DNA from: Steromphala cineraria
Lineage: Eukaryota; Mollusca; Gastropoda; Trochida; Trochidae
Assembly: GCA_916613615.1 (NCBI GenBank)
Contig: OU744736.1
Location: forward strand, 11,109,724-11,173,723
Direction of reading: 5' to 3'
Length of the DNA: 64,000 bases
Program-made: the position numbers and the translations under genes
The notes under the pieces: generated by a model
Database searches by the model: none
What the model was told of the DNA's origin: nothing
What the model saw: the letters and a program-made list of their open reading frames with translations, nothing else
Part shown: positions 11,291 through 22,800 of the stretch, in pieces
Layout: each line of letters begins with the position of its first letter
Numbering within the stretch: position 1 is the stretch's first letter

Positions 11291-11419
11291 TAGGCCTTTG
11301 AGGTTTGCCAAGTCTGTACATTTGTTACAGCACATGATGGTTACAACATGGCTCTGGGTCGCTCCAACTGGCAGCATACCAATGGATCTCTCTCTTTCTG
11401 CAACATCGAGCATGTCCCC

Positions 11420-12743
11420 TGCTTACAATCGATTGTTTTAATGACAAACATCTTTTGTGATGATGTTTTATTCCCACATTTCATAGGAGTAACTTCAGTT
11501 GTCTGTTTCCGTTCACGTTTGAAGCACTTTTGGCATTTTGTTAGATTTAAAAAAATGTATTGTTCATTGTTAATGTGAATATTTCAAGATAGCTCTATAA
11601 ACGGAACAACAAGTTTTGACAAAAGAAGAGACAAAAAATAAATAGTTGAAATAACTATTTTGCGATTTGGTTTCTTGTGAATTTCACGTCAAGGAGTTTA
11701 ACATATGGTTCAATAATGACACTTAGTCGTGTTTTTGACTACATACTAAAATTCTTATCATTTTATGTTGAATTCATATGTTAATAAGGTTTTCGTTTTG
11801 GGTGCCATAAAATGACTAAACCGGTAATGATATAATTTTGAGTGCTTAGGAATTTGCGTTGATAAGTTTGTTTAGGTTCAATCTTAAATCTTCGGACACA
11901 AATTCCCATACACCAATGCTTGATGTCAATAATTATTGATATACAAAAAAAGAAATCATGGATAACTTTTCACTATCTGGTTACCAATGAGAAGGATCGA
12001 TGTATCAAAATTTTATTATTGTATTACTTTGTCTCAGGCTGAAAAAAGTCATGTGCAAACATTTTTGTTTTTCTGAATAAAACATGGAAAAAATATCTTG
12101 GCCTTTTGTATTTAGTTGTAACGATATTTTAAAAGATTGCTGGGTTCTCACGAGTTTGAATGTAGCTTTGACATCGATCATTTCGCAAGCGGACAGAGTG
12201 ACATTCAATTCTTAAATGACGCCATGTCAAATGCCTAATCGATTCCTCTGTAGTCATGTACAGACCATTTGACTTAAGATTCCAAATGACAACAATTACC
12301 TACAACTTTTGAATTTTTTAAAGGATTGTTAAGTTATATGGCTTGCCTCAAATTGAACAACTATTTCGCTTGTTGTGAGTAGATTTAGGTCACAGGAAAC
12401 ATTAATTACACAAATCATGATTTTATAGTACAAACAGTATCAAAGTGATTATCCCCATCACTCTATCACTGTTTTCAAGTACATATAAGAAATATTTGGG
12501 TTGACTAATTGCAATGTCGATGAAGTATCTTGTACAATGAAACAACAAAGCGTCAGATCCAATCCAAAATAAATCATTTGTTTAAATTTAAACAGCTTAA
12601 CTACATCTAGCTAAAATGACAAGAAATTAATATTGATAACGTCAAACATTTAGAATGTAAGAATTTCACTGAAAGTTAAATGTAAAAAAAATTAAATATG
12701 ATCCTATATTGCAATATATTACATGAAAATATTTTCCTTTTAA
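11420..12743. other. No gene recognised; AT-rich
   Basis: There is no exon with homology, no RNA gene and no recognisable repeat borders in this stretch. Short ORFs are of random type. Confidence 0.4.
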
Positions 12744-13099
12744 AGGGGCAGTAGCACGTTTTTTGATAATTTTATATTTTAAAAATTGCACTTATAATGG
12801 TAAGTAAATGCCTAATGTATTATATTGACAGTGTCAACAATCACATTACACAAGCCAATCAACCATAATCAGAGGACAAAGTATGAGGATTTACATAAAA
12901 TCCATTGGCGGCCATTTTTGTGTGAACACCTTTAATTCATTTTTGTAAGAAAAAGGAATCGCATGGTTGAACCTTACGTTATATATTTGAATTATTACTG
13001 CTCCATTTAGTTTAAATACATTGTCTTTCATTTGGAACCATTTATTTTCATTTTCCTGACATCACCTTATATTCCCCCTAAAAACGTGCTACTGCCCCT
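12744..13099. mobile_element. TTAA-flanked MITE (family P), copy 2, intact (356 bp)
   Basis: It is bounded by TTAA at 12740-12743 and 13100-13103. Terminal inverted repeats are AGGGGCAGTAGCACGTTTTT and its complement. It contains GGCGGCCATTTTTGTG and AATTCATTTTTGTAAG; the latter is the empty target that the family C element at 3968-4499 entered in the paralogue. Probably mobilised by a piggyBac-type enzyme. No coding capacity. Confidence 0.85.
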
Positions 13100-13103
13100 T
13101 TAA

Positions 13104-13939
13104 ATAACAGCTTAAAGTACTTCATGTTGGTTTTATTACGACATTCTCTAGTCAATATTGACTTTCATAACTCTCGCTAATTTTATCACTCTAATTTGTT
13201 CTGAATTATATAATGTACATAATGTCTAAATAGATAATACAAATTATTATTGATTCTTTAATCATTTGTTTATCTTTTCTCGGGTTGTTCTCTGAAGTTA
13301 AATGGTTCAACAAAATATAATGAACGATCCAAAAAACAATCTGTTACAGAACTTAAGTATATTATGTTAAAGATGATTTATAACTTCAATGTGCAAAGAA
13401 ATAATGTTCTTGTATAAAACCAGTAAACTACATCATAAATTTAAGTTCACTCACATAATTCATAAGGTATTATCTTTCAACATTAAATAACGATTGAAAA
13501 CAAATATACTGTTGCTTATACTTTTTAAAAAAGTTAGGAACCCCAACATTATTTTCAACTGCAAAATTGCCTAATAAGCAAGGAGAAAATGTTTGTATAA
13601 ATTTATAGTATGAAATGATAGAATCACAATCATGCAGTACAAGACAGCAATTTCGTCTAGTTAACGTTTTGCCTTTTTGGGTGTCAATGCTTTTGTTTAT
13701 GAACATGTTATATATCGCTGCGTTTATTAGGTTTGTTCACTTGCTTGTGTATCTAGTGGAAATATCATTTTTTTTAAATATTTATTTTGACGTCCATAAG
13801 ATAACTCCGGGAGCACTTATAAAAGATCACTAGTTGTCAATTGGTAACATAATCAACCGGAAATCATGTCGGGTTCGTCACTGGTGTTTAACTTCGATAT
13901 TCAATAGATAGATTGGTTCATTTTGTAAAATTCATTTTT
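13104..13939. other. No gene recognised; AT-rich
   Basis: Nothing beyond short chance ORFs. It ends in ATTCATTTTT, the T-run into which copy A2 is inserted. Confidence 0.4.
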
Positions 13940-16055
13940 AGCTCACCTTTACAAAGTAAATATGAGCTTATGCCGTGGCGCTTCGTCCGTCGTCCGTCTA
14001 TCCGTCCGTCCGTAAACTTTCACGAAAAAGACTACTCCTCCTAAACGAATCCAGATATCATTCTGCAATTGTAGTATGTTATACCCATGGTGATTCCTCA
14101 CAGAAAGGTAGACGTTTCAGTTTTGAGAATCCAATATGGCCGCCATGGCAGCCATATTGAATTTTCAATTAGATTTCATGAAAAAGACTACTCCTCCTAA
14201 ACGAATCCAGATATCATTCTGAAATTGTAGTATGTTATACCCATGGTGATTCCTCACAGAAAGGTAGACGTTTCAGTTTTGAGAATCCAAGATGGCCGCC
14301 ATGGCAGCCATATTGAATTTTCAATTAGATTTCATGAAAAAGACTACTTCTCCTAAACCAATCTAGATATCATTTTTAAATTAAAGTATGTTATACCTAT
14401 AGTGATTCCGCACAGAAAGGTAGACGTTTCAATTTTGAGAATTCAAGATGGCTTCGATAGCAGCCATATTGACTTTTCAGCTGCAGATGACACATCATTA
14501 TTATTAAATTTTAAGCGTTCATCAAGTGATCATTTGCATCATATAAATTCTCTAATTTGAACTTACTAATCATAATACTATCTTGAATATGGAATATTTA
14601 AGATTGTCATGCAAGTTGTTCTATATTTTTATATGTTTCTAAAAAAAATAAGATGAAAGACAAACATAATTGATTAATTTGTTTAAAATCTTTATGGCAA
14701 CTAGCTGCAAAAACCCAATCACATTAAACATCATGTTAAATTTTAAACAATGGTATCTCCCTTATATTCCTTTAAATACCATATAAATTATCTAATTTGA
14801 ACTTACTAATCATAATATTATCTTGATTATGGAATATTTAAGATTGTCATGCAAGTTGTTCTATATTTTTAAATGTTTCTAAAAAAATTAAGATGAAAGA
14901 CAAACATAATTGATTAATTTGTTTAAAATCTTTATGGCAACTAGCTGCAAAAACCCAATCACATTAAACATCATGTTAAATTTTAAACAATGGTATCTCC
15001 CTTATATTCCTTTAAATACCATATAAATTATCTAATTTGAACTTACTAATCATAATATTATCTTGATTATGGAATATTTAAGATTGTCATGCAAGTTGTT
15101 CTATATTTTTTAGTGTTTCTAATAATTTCTCTAATTATAACTTACTTATCATAATATTATCTTGAATATGGAATATTTAAGATTGTCATGCAAGTTGTTC
15201 TATATTTTTAAGTGTTTCTAAAAAAAGTTAAGATGAAAGACAAACATAATTTATTAATTTGTTTAAAATCTTTATGGCAACTAGCTGCAAAAACCCAATC
15301 ACATTAAACATCATGTTAAATTTTAAACAATGGTATCTCCCTTATATTCCTTTAAATACCACACATAAGGGGTCAACCAGAGTTCAGATATTCCTGTTGA
15401 GTCCACTATGCTTTTCTAATACACATCCCAATACAGGCTGCTAGCATCACAGTGTCAGCTGCTAGTCTGTTGCATAATCAACCTGACCCAATTGATATGG
15501 TAGAGCATTATGCTAAATGGCCAGGTGTATGCAATAAGAGTTATGGAAATTAGACTTGTATTCTCATGACAGTGATATGTTCTTTCTAAGAATAACAACT
15601 TACACAAAACTTGTCAACAATAAGCTTTGTGTTTAGCAATCTACATGATAAGTTGATGTGAAAAGAGTTATTTTGCATCAGGTTCCAGTTCCTGTGTTTT
15701 ACTCATATTTGTACCATTTCTATATCTAACAGAAGTTCTTCTTGACACAAAATCAATTTAGGACATAAGCTAACTATGTTTTGTGAAATTATATATATTT
15801 TTCACAACAATGCATGTTCTCTCCCGTCAAGTCTTTAAATACCACACATAAGGGCTTAGCCAGAGTTCAGGTTTACATGCTCAGCACACTATGCTTTTTC
15901 AAATACACAAAGCCAAATACACAAATTGCTACACTCTCCTAAAAAACATGATGGCAGCCATAATCAAGTATCATATAAAAGATGGTTACACAATTAAACC
16001 ATATTACCACATCATTCATTTTAAGGTGAGCTTCTGTACCCTCGGTACTTTTATT
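13940..16055 (+). mobile_element. Pearl-like element family A, copy A2
   Basis: It starts with AGCTCACCTTTAC-AAA-GTAAATATGAGCT (imperfect hairpin), a CCGTCCGTC microsatellite and about three ~155-bp core units to about 14470. A right half rearranged by a ~240-bp tandem triplication and deletions follows. The right end is AGGTGAGCT, GTACC-CTC-GGTAC and T-rich tail. It is the most diverged of the five family A copies, so probably the oldest. Core units contain GATATCATTCTGAAATTG and AAGATGGCCGCCAT. Confidence 0.85.
14536..15270. repeat. ~240-bp tandem triplication inside copy A2
   Basis: The block beginning CCATATAAATT and ending TTTAAATACC is present three times (starts near 14539, 14779 and 15019), followed by a partial fourth joined at about 15120. 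Other family A copies have it once. The units are nearly identical to each other, so the triplication is younger than the insertion. Confidence 0.85.
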
Positions 16056-16707
16056 TTCATTTTTTGACAGAATGTTCTGCATTACAGTGTAAACTTAATA
16101 AAGTATGAAAGATTGAGTGCGTGCTTATTAAGAAAGAACCATTCCCACAAAAACAATAATTTTACCCAATTTAGAAGGTGACATTCTTTGACACGCCACG
16201 AGCCTTTATTAAAGTCAAATTGACATTTTGTTCAAGGAATAAATTTGTTATGGCAGATTGGAAGTTATTCGAGTAGGCCATATTTGCGCTAACATTCATT
16301 AATTAACGTATAATAATATTTTTATATAAGTGGACACTTTGAAAATGAGATTCATATCTTACCGTGTTCGGTGAAAATCAATTTTATGTATAGGCGGACA
16401 CTTTGAAAATGAGATGCATTTCTTAAGATGTTAGGGGACTATCATATCATATTTATTGCCCCTAGTTGTAAACTTCAAGACACCGACATACAGTGCGCAA
16501 AGCAAAAATGTGCGTGCGTAGGTGTATTAGGGTAAAGTTTATTATGTGAAAAGTGAAATATGGGCATAATTTTTCATATATATTGAGAATTTATGCGAAG
16601 TCTTTCATTCAATCATTTTATCTGTTATTTTGACTTCATCAGTTATATGAGCCTTTTGCATACTTTTACCAACACTTATGATGCTTTCTTTTGATTGTTC
16701 TTTCTAG

Positions 16708-16800
16708 TTACCAAAGCTTTTCATTTCACCATTTCGTCTTTATGGTGGTGTTCAGCAATTCATATGTAAACCGGGCCTCCAAGGAAGCACCTGCGTGTGA
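16708..16800 (+). CDS. Candidate EGF-like terminal exon
   Basis: After TTTCTAG, an open phase-0 frame of 30 codons ends at TGA (16798-16800). Its end reads FICKPGLQGSTCV, matching the last half of an EGF module (C-x-x-G-x-x-G-x-x-C), though one expected upstream Cys is absent. It could be the last exon of the PAN-like gene starting at 7585, but the phases cannot be joined without at least one more exon, which I did not find. It may be a relic. Confidence 0.3.
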   Translation, partial: LPKLFISPFRLYGGVQQFICKPGLQGSTCV

Positions 16801-17228
16801 CGAGATTGATATTTATCATGCAAGATATAAGAGTTATGATGCGTCAAAACATGAATAATTCTTCCTGGAAAATGGTCTGACAATGGAAATACTATATACC
16901 CATTGACACCTCCGTTTTCAAATACATGTACTTAGATAATAAATTTGAAACTTCTGTTTTTCATACATAAAACGGTAATTTTACTCTTCCAAGTGTAATT
17001 TTTTTGCGAACGCCTAGCGTGTTATTTTTACTCATTTTGTTCCTTAGGAGCATATCGGCACAAAGGGACCATGGGCACTGGGCAAGTGTGTCCCATTTTG
17101 TGCCGAATTTCTTTAAGAGAAAGATTATTGATGGCAACTGCTTTACTGTAGGTCACAACGTTTCCGGAATACTGCTTGCCGCTTCGTCAGGTTAATGGTC
17201 TCCTTCTAGTAATCCATAACATTTGTCT

Positions 17229-17408
17229 AGGGACATTTCTATCGGGGTATTTTTCTGGACACAAAATTCACAAGTACTTCCCTGTTTATACTTATATATG
17301 AGTATTACATGGATATTTCACACTTATTTTATTATCTTTAAGTGAAGGTGCAATCACTGCATCCTCTTGAGTTCCGTTTCCACAACAAATACCAGATAGA
17401 ACTGTCCT
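17229..17408. mobile_element. Short TTAA-type MITE (family H), copy 1
   Basis: The left end AGGGACATTTCTATC and right end GATAGAACTGTCCT are inverted relatives of the element at 21968-22164. TTAA is kept only on the right side. Internal TTTCCACAACAAATACC matches the complement of the left subterminal region. Confidence 0.6.
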
Positions 17409-17757
17409 TTAACTAAAAAAATGCCTCTAAAGAAGTTTACCAGTTGATAGGTTTGCCTGAAAGACACTCTGTTTAAAATTAAACAGCCGTGTAAGCATCG
17501 CAATTTTACTCTTGAACACTCATGTGTTAAAGCATCAACAAAGTTTGCCGCAGAGATAATTCCGTTTCTAATTTATTCCCAAAGGATCGCACGAACCATG
17601 TTCTAGTTCAATTCTTTAAAGGCATTTAGACATTGCTGTGATAATAAGAGACAAATCTTATGGAAACCAAGTTCCTTATCGATTTTTATGACGTTACTGG
17701 GCAACTTCTTGTACCTTCTTCAGGTGACAGGAACGTTGTAAGACATCAATAAAGAAG

Positions 17758-17843
17758 TTTTAACTATGAGAATTGTCTCCTTTATTGTATAAGTTGGCAG
17801 AGGTTTTGATTATACAATACACGAGACAATAATCATAGTTAAA
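17758..17843. repeat. Imperfect 33-bp inverted repeat
   Basis: TTTAACTATGAGAATTGTCT at 17758 returns inverted near 17830-17843, with about five mismatches over 33 bp and a 19-bp spacer. It could be a weak hairpin or the remains of a fold-back element. A small direct repeat of AAGTTGACAGAG follows. Confidence 0.6.
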
Positions 17844-18056
17844 ATAAGTTGACAGAGAGTTAAAATAAGTTGACAGAGATTTTGATTATCGTCAATTTTC
17901 TTGGACATATTCTCTAAATGGAGCATTCTCTGCCCTCACAAGATATTCAATATATTAATATATACCCTCTGCTATTTCCATATCAATCAGAGAAATGGGG
18001 TTACCGTATCATATTTTATTCTTCATGAATGAGAAAACATTTTAAAAACAATATAT

Positions 18057-18062
18057 TTTATT
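18057..18062 (-). promoter_or_regulatory. Candidate VAMP polyadenylation signal
   Basis: TTTATT on the plus strand, AATAAA on the minus strand, with a typical downstream AT-rich context. It would end a long VAMP 3' UTR. Other AATAAA motifs exist in the region, so the site is provisional. Confidence 0.35.
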
Positions 18063-19868
18063 CAACATTGGCTACATTTGTATAAAACATTTGTACATGA
18101 TTATCATTTAATAATAGCAATTTTCATAAAAAAAAATATTTGATGCGTTTCGATTTGACACAAAAACATTAATGATAAACATTAGCAATATAATTGGTAC
18201 AAAATACTTTTAAAATATCAAAAAAATCTTTTGCATTACAACATTATGCAATACTGGATTTCTTTACAATGCACATTTTCACATGATTGAATTGCCCTAT
18301 TCACAAGCAAAGACAAACTGAAGCACTAAATACCCTACTATGGCACTTTTTGCAGTACATGGACAAGTGTTTCATAATTCCTGAGGTTTTTTCAGTAAAA
18401 TTTTAAACAATATATATACTAAATCTAAATGATTTCACAAATTTTAACAAACTAGTAGCAATGGGCTCTGTAGCTCATTAGCTTTTGTAGGAATGTTGTA
18501 GACTAGAAAACCTGACAACTCAGAACAAAAGATACAAACTTTCATCTTCCAGGTGCAGAATACTTCTCTAAAGATTAAAGTGTTTTAGGTCAAAGTAGTT
18601 CTGGAGGAAAGACATTGTTTCAAAATTATAATACCTGAAGATGCACAGAACAAATGGTTTTAAGTACTGGTCAATTTTTCATTTGCGGTGTTGTAAGAAG
18701 CATGATAAATAAAGTTTCTAATGACTAGAAATCCATGAGGAGCTAAAAATTAATTGCTTTACAAATTAAGATTTTGTCTATTGTTTTCTTGTACCTGATT
18801 GCAGTTGTTGGCCTAAAATTGAAATTTTATAAGAATTCATGGGCTGAAACCTACTTCTTATGTTACCCTAAGTGCACTTGGAAAAACAGTTTCTAAAATT
18901 GGTGTTCAACATATTGCATGAATTTTATCAGATTAATTCGACAAAAGACAACAGGGGAATATGTGTTTCCATGATAACAAAGTAGATAATAATGGAAAAT
19001 GTTTTAAAACATTAAAATGCATAAATCTGTTTTCATAAATTACATAAGATAAGTACAAATGTGTCCTGTTTTTCATGTTATGCTTAGGAATGTTACCAGT
19101 CAGTCATCCCTGATGTGTTTGGTTTATTATGATTTCATATGCAAATACACAAGCGTACAAAAAGAAAATGTTCAACTCCTACTAGGGACAAAGAGAAAGA
19201 ACTCTTTAGAACGTTTTCCTTACACATACCATTAAGTGGCATTAATAAAATTGATAGATTTAAACACATAAAATGTGTGGATTTTTTTACACAAATATAC
19301 AATGCAAGGAGTTTTTAAAATGCTGTTTCTTAACACAAATTTAGATATATCAAAATTTTTTGTACTGGTTAATCAGAAACCGAAATTGCCTAGATGAGTC
19401 TTGAATAAAAATATTGTTTAGTTTTACAATTTAACAAAATCCCAAAATAACAATAACTCCTTTGACGGTGTGACATTTTAACACACTACATGTGAATACA
19501 AAGTGTTAAAAATATCACTACAAATATGTTTGAAACAATGAGCATATAAAACAAAACATTGAATTAACTTTTTCAGTGAGAACTAAAAATCAAATTGTCT
19601 AGATAAAACATTTATTTATTTATTTATAAATGACATTGATAAAATATCTCATAAAAAGCTTTCTACACATATAATCACAATAAAACTGTTATTTGTGTTT
19701 TTTGATAGATAAAAAAGATTTTGAGTATTTTCATGAAGAATTCCTTATTCAAGGTAGTTTTGGTCACCTCCCTTGGTATGGCATGTCTGCTATTGAAATC
19801 ACCTCCCTCAGCAGATAAAGGCATGCTGTTCCAATCACCTCCCTGGATATACGTATAATAGTGCTGTT
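18063..19868 (-). other. Probable VAMP 3' UTR, no coding sequence
   Basis: AT-rich and without coding potential, lying directly downstream of the distal VAMP stop codon. At 18460-18490 the minus strand carries ATGAGCTACAGAGCC, a remnant of a family C right end. Confidence 0.4.
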
Positions 19869-22800
19869 CTAGTTACCTCCAGCGGTAAGAACAAGTGTAC
19901 TGTTGTGATGGCCTCCTGAAGATGCATTTGGTTTGACTTCAACTGTAAACAAGGTTTGGAAATGAAAAATGGAAAATGTTAAGCTTAAGTAATAACACTG
20001 ATCATTTGGAGGATGTCCGCATCTGCGTGCGGATCCTTCCCAAAATTTCAATTTATAATAGCACTCAGTATGTAACCCAGCAATTCATTGCTTTAAGAGT
20101 GACTATTACAGTATTCTTTTTATACCGTATTCTCGTTAATATTGTACTGGGAATCCCCCAACCCTAATAAATTTTAGATTTTAGGGCAATAAATAATCAA
20201 AATGTTTTGATATATTGCATACATATCAATGATTTAGAGCACGGTGACAGCACCCAACAACGTATCTGTGCCATGTCTGTGAGATGTCTTCTCACTTTAA
20301 AGCTGAACTCCCAGAGATCATAAAACAATGATACCAAAGGGTAGAATTTTTGTTATTAATTTGTAATTTTTCAACGTTTATTAACGAGTCAAAATTAAAA
20401 AGCTTGCACAGTGAATAGTATCTCTTCAAGACAAAATCAAGTCATTACAAGTCTTGATTTCAGTGTTCTATGTGGATAACTCGAGGAGATTCCAGCCATT
20501 ACCTGCACCCGTTATCAGATAGTAAACTTAAGATAAGATAAATAAGATAATGGCTCTATTATCCCAAAGGGAAATTTGTTTTACATATTATACAGTGCTC
20601 CAGTAAATAAACAATAACAAAGATAAAAACAGATATATATATATACAACATTCACATCACATATTATCACTCAATATATGGCAATTGAGAAAATAATCAA
20701 TAACATAAAAACATTTCCATCTCCCATTCATGGTTGACACTTAAATTCAATTCACACTTCACACCAACTTGGGCTTACCGTTGCTTCATTTGATAGCAGT
20801 CAACTAAGGAATCACAAGAATGACAAATGATGATGTATTTTATTTACAAAGATTAACGAGCCTGCTCATATGCATCTTTGATAATCCAGACTCAACATTT
20901 CAACAAATCTCCACTGTAGAACCCAGCATCTATAGAAGAGTATTATCGGAATGTTGATTCTGAATAACGAGGATGGCAGATAAGTAAAAGAAGATGAAAC
21001 AAATCTTACCAACAATAATGATGACAATGACAGCCACAATGACAACAGCAACTATGGCAATGATGCAATTCATCTTACAGTTCTGCCAACACATTTTCTT
21101 CTTGAGTCGGACGGACGTCTTCTTGAAGTTAACCGAACCGGCCTCAAGATCCTCTATGTAATAAAACAAATATAACATCATTATCAGTATTTTAGAAACA
21201 CCAATGTACAGTTAGACAAGGTTTTGACTATAGAATGGAGCAGTTTTATCTACTGCTTGAAGCTCAAGTGAAAAGATGCCAAGGAGGGCTAGATATGACT
21301 TGATAGCCTTTTGTTGGTGATAAAAGGTTTGCATTGAAACTATGTAACTGAATTATTTACACAGTCATCTTCAATGAACAATAAGGGTGATTGGAATGCA
21401 TGAAAAGTTTAATATACACATTGTCTAAACTAGTATGACAAATCAATAAATTTTCAATTTTGAGTATTGCAATCACCTGATCTCTCTTGTAAGTTATCAA
21501 TCTTGGAACCTCTGTCAACAACCTTTTCAACATTGTCACGAAGTAATGACGTCACCTCACTGACGTCAGTTTGGAGGCGATTCAAGTTGTCATTGCTTCG
21601 CTCTGTCCTGTAACAATAAAACAATTTCCATTTCATATTGTTCATCTAGATAAACTTATATAGTTGGGCCTACGTGGAAAATTTGAAGCACACCTTAATG
21701 TGCATAAGAAAAATTTCAAGAAGACAATTATGAATTACAGGTCAATAAATACAACCATAATAATGTGATATTTAATAATAGAAATTCAATTTTAATAAGT
21801 GATGACTCAATAATTAATATCTGTCACCTTTTTTCAAAATATTGATCCTTCATAGGCCAGGTAAATATCTAACAAATGAGTTGAAAAACTGATTAATTGT
21901 TTTATTTTCTGTGATCACAGGGACAAAAAGTGTTTTGAAATGACGTCAATTCAATAAGTCTATTTAAAGGGACAGTTCTATCAGGGTATTTTTTGTGGAA
22001 ACAAAATTCAAGGGGATATTTCAATTTATTCACATTATAATGCATGATTTTTTCACATTCAAGTTGAAACAAGTTATTGGGGGTAATACTTTTGATTATT
22101 ATTAATTGACAACTTGACAAGCGATTGTTTTCACCACAAAAATTGACCTGATAGTATTGTCCGTTTAAAGGTCTAAAACTGACACCCGACGATACGTAAT
22201 AAATGTCAATTGAAAACGCATTGAGACTTGATCAATTAATTGTTCCGAGGCAAGGCGCAAGCAATAAATTCACGGAATCTACTTGAAATGTGTTCTTACA
22301 TGATGGAATGTCTGATTAAAAAGGGACCACGGCGATATGGATCAAAGTTTCATTCAACGACTGACTGTAACACAAGACGCCCTAGTATCAAGTTCCGCAA
22401 TCAGATGACGAATGTATACAAACACACGTGATGATGACAACGTGTTTTCCTACGACTTATCACACGAATTGATTTTATAAAAAAACTCTGCTGACTCTTG
22501 AACGCCTAAAAATTAGCATTGCAGAATTAGTTCATCTGTCACAGGAATTCATATTTTTAACGTATTCGCAGAAATAGAATTATAAAATGAGCATAATTAT
22601 GCCAGAGATGCCGCCAAAATACTTTTGCAAATGCTTGTTCATTCAAGACTTGACTATAGTAATAGCTTACTGATAGGAATCAGTAAACGTCAGTTGTACA
22701 AGCTCCAGAAAGTTAAGAACGTAGCGGCAAGAATTGTGACCAGAACACCAAAAGCATGTCACATAACACCTGTACTTAAGTGTCTACATTGGCTTCCCAT

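Noticed and set aside
17004..17195. Short ORF with a hydrophobic start and a possible acceptor at 17048
   Set aside because: It starts at TTG, lacks homology and has no matching exon partners. The reading frames after the acceptor give nothing recognisable.
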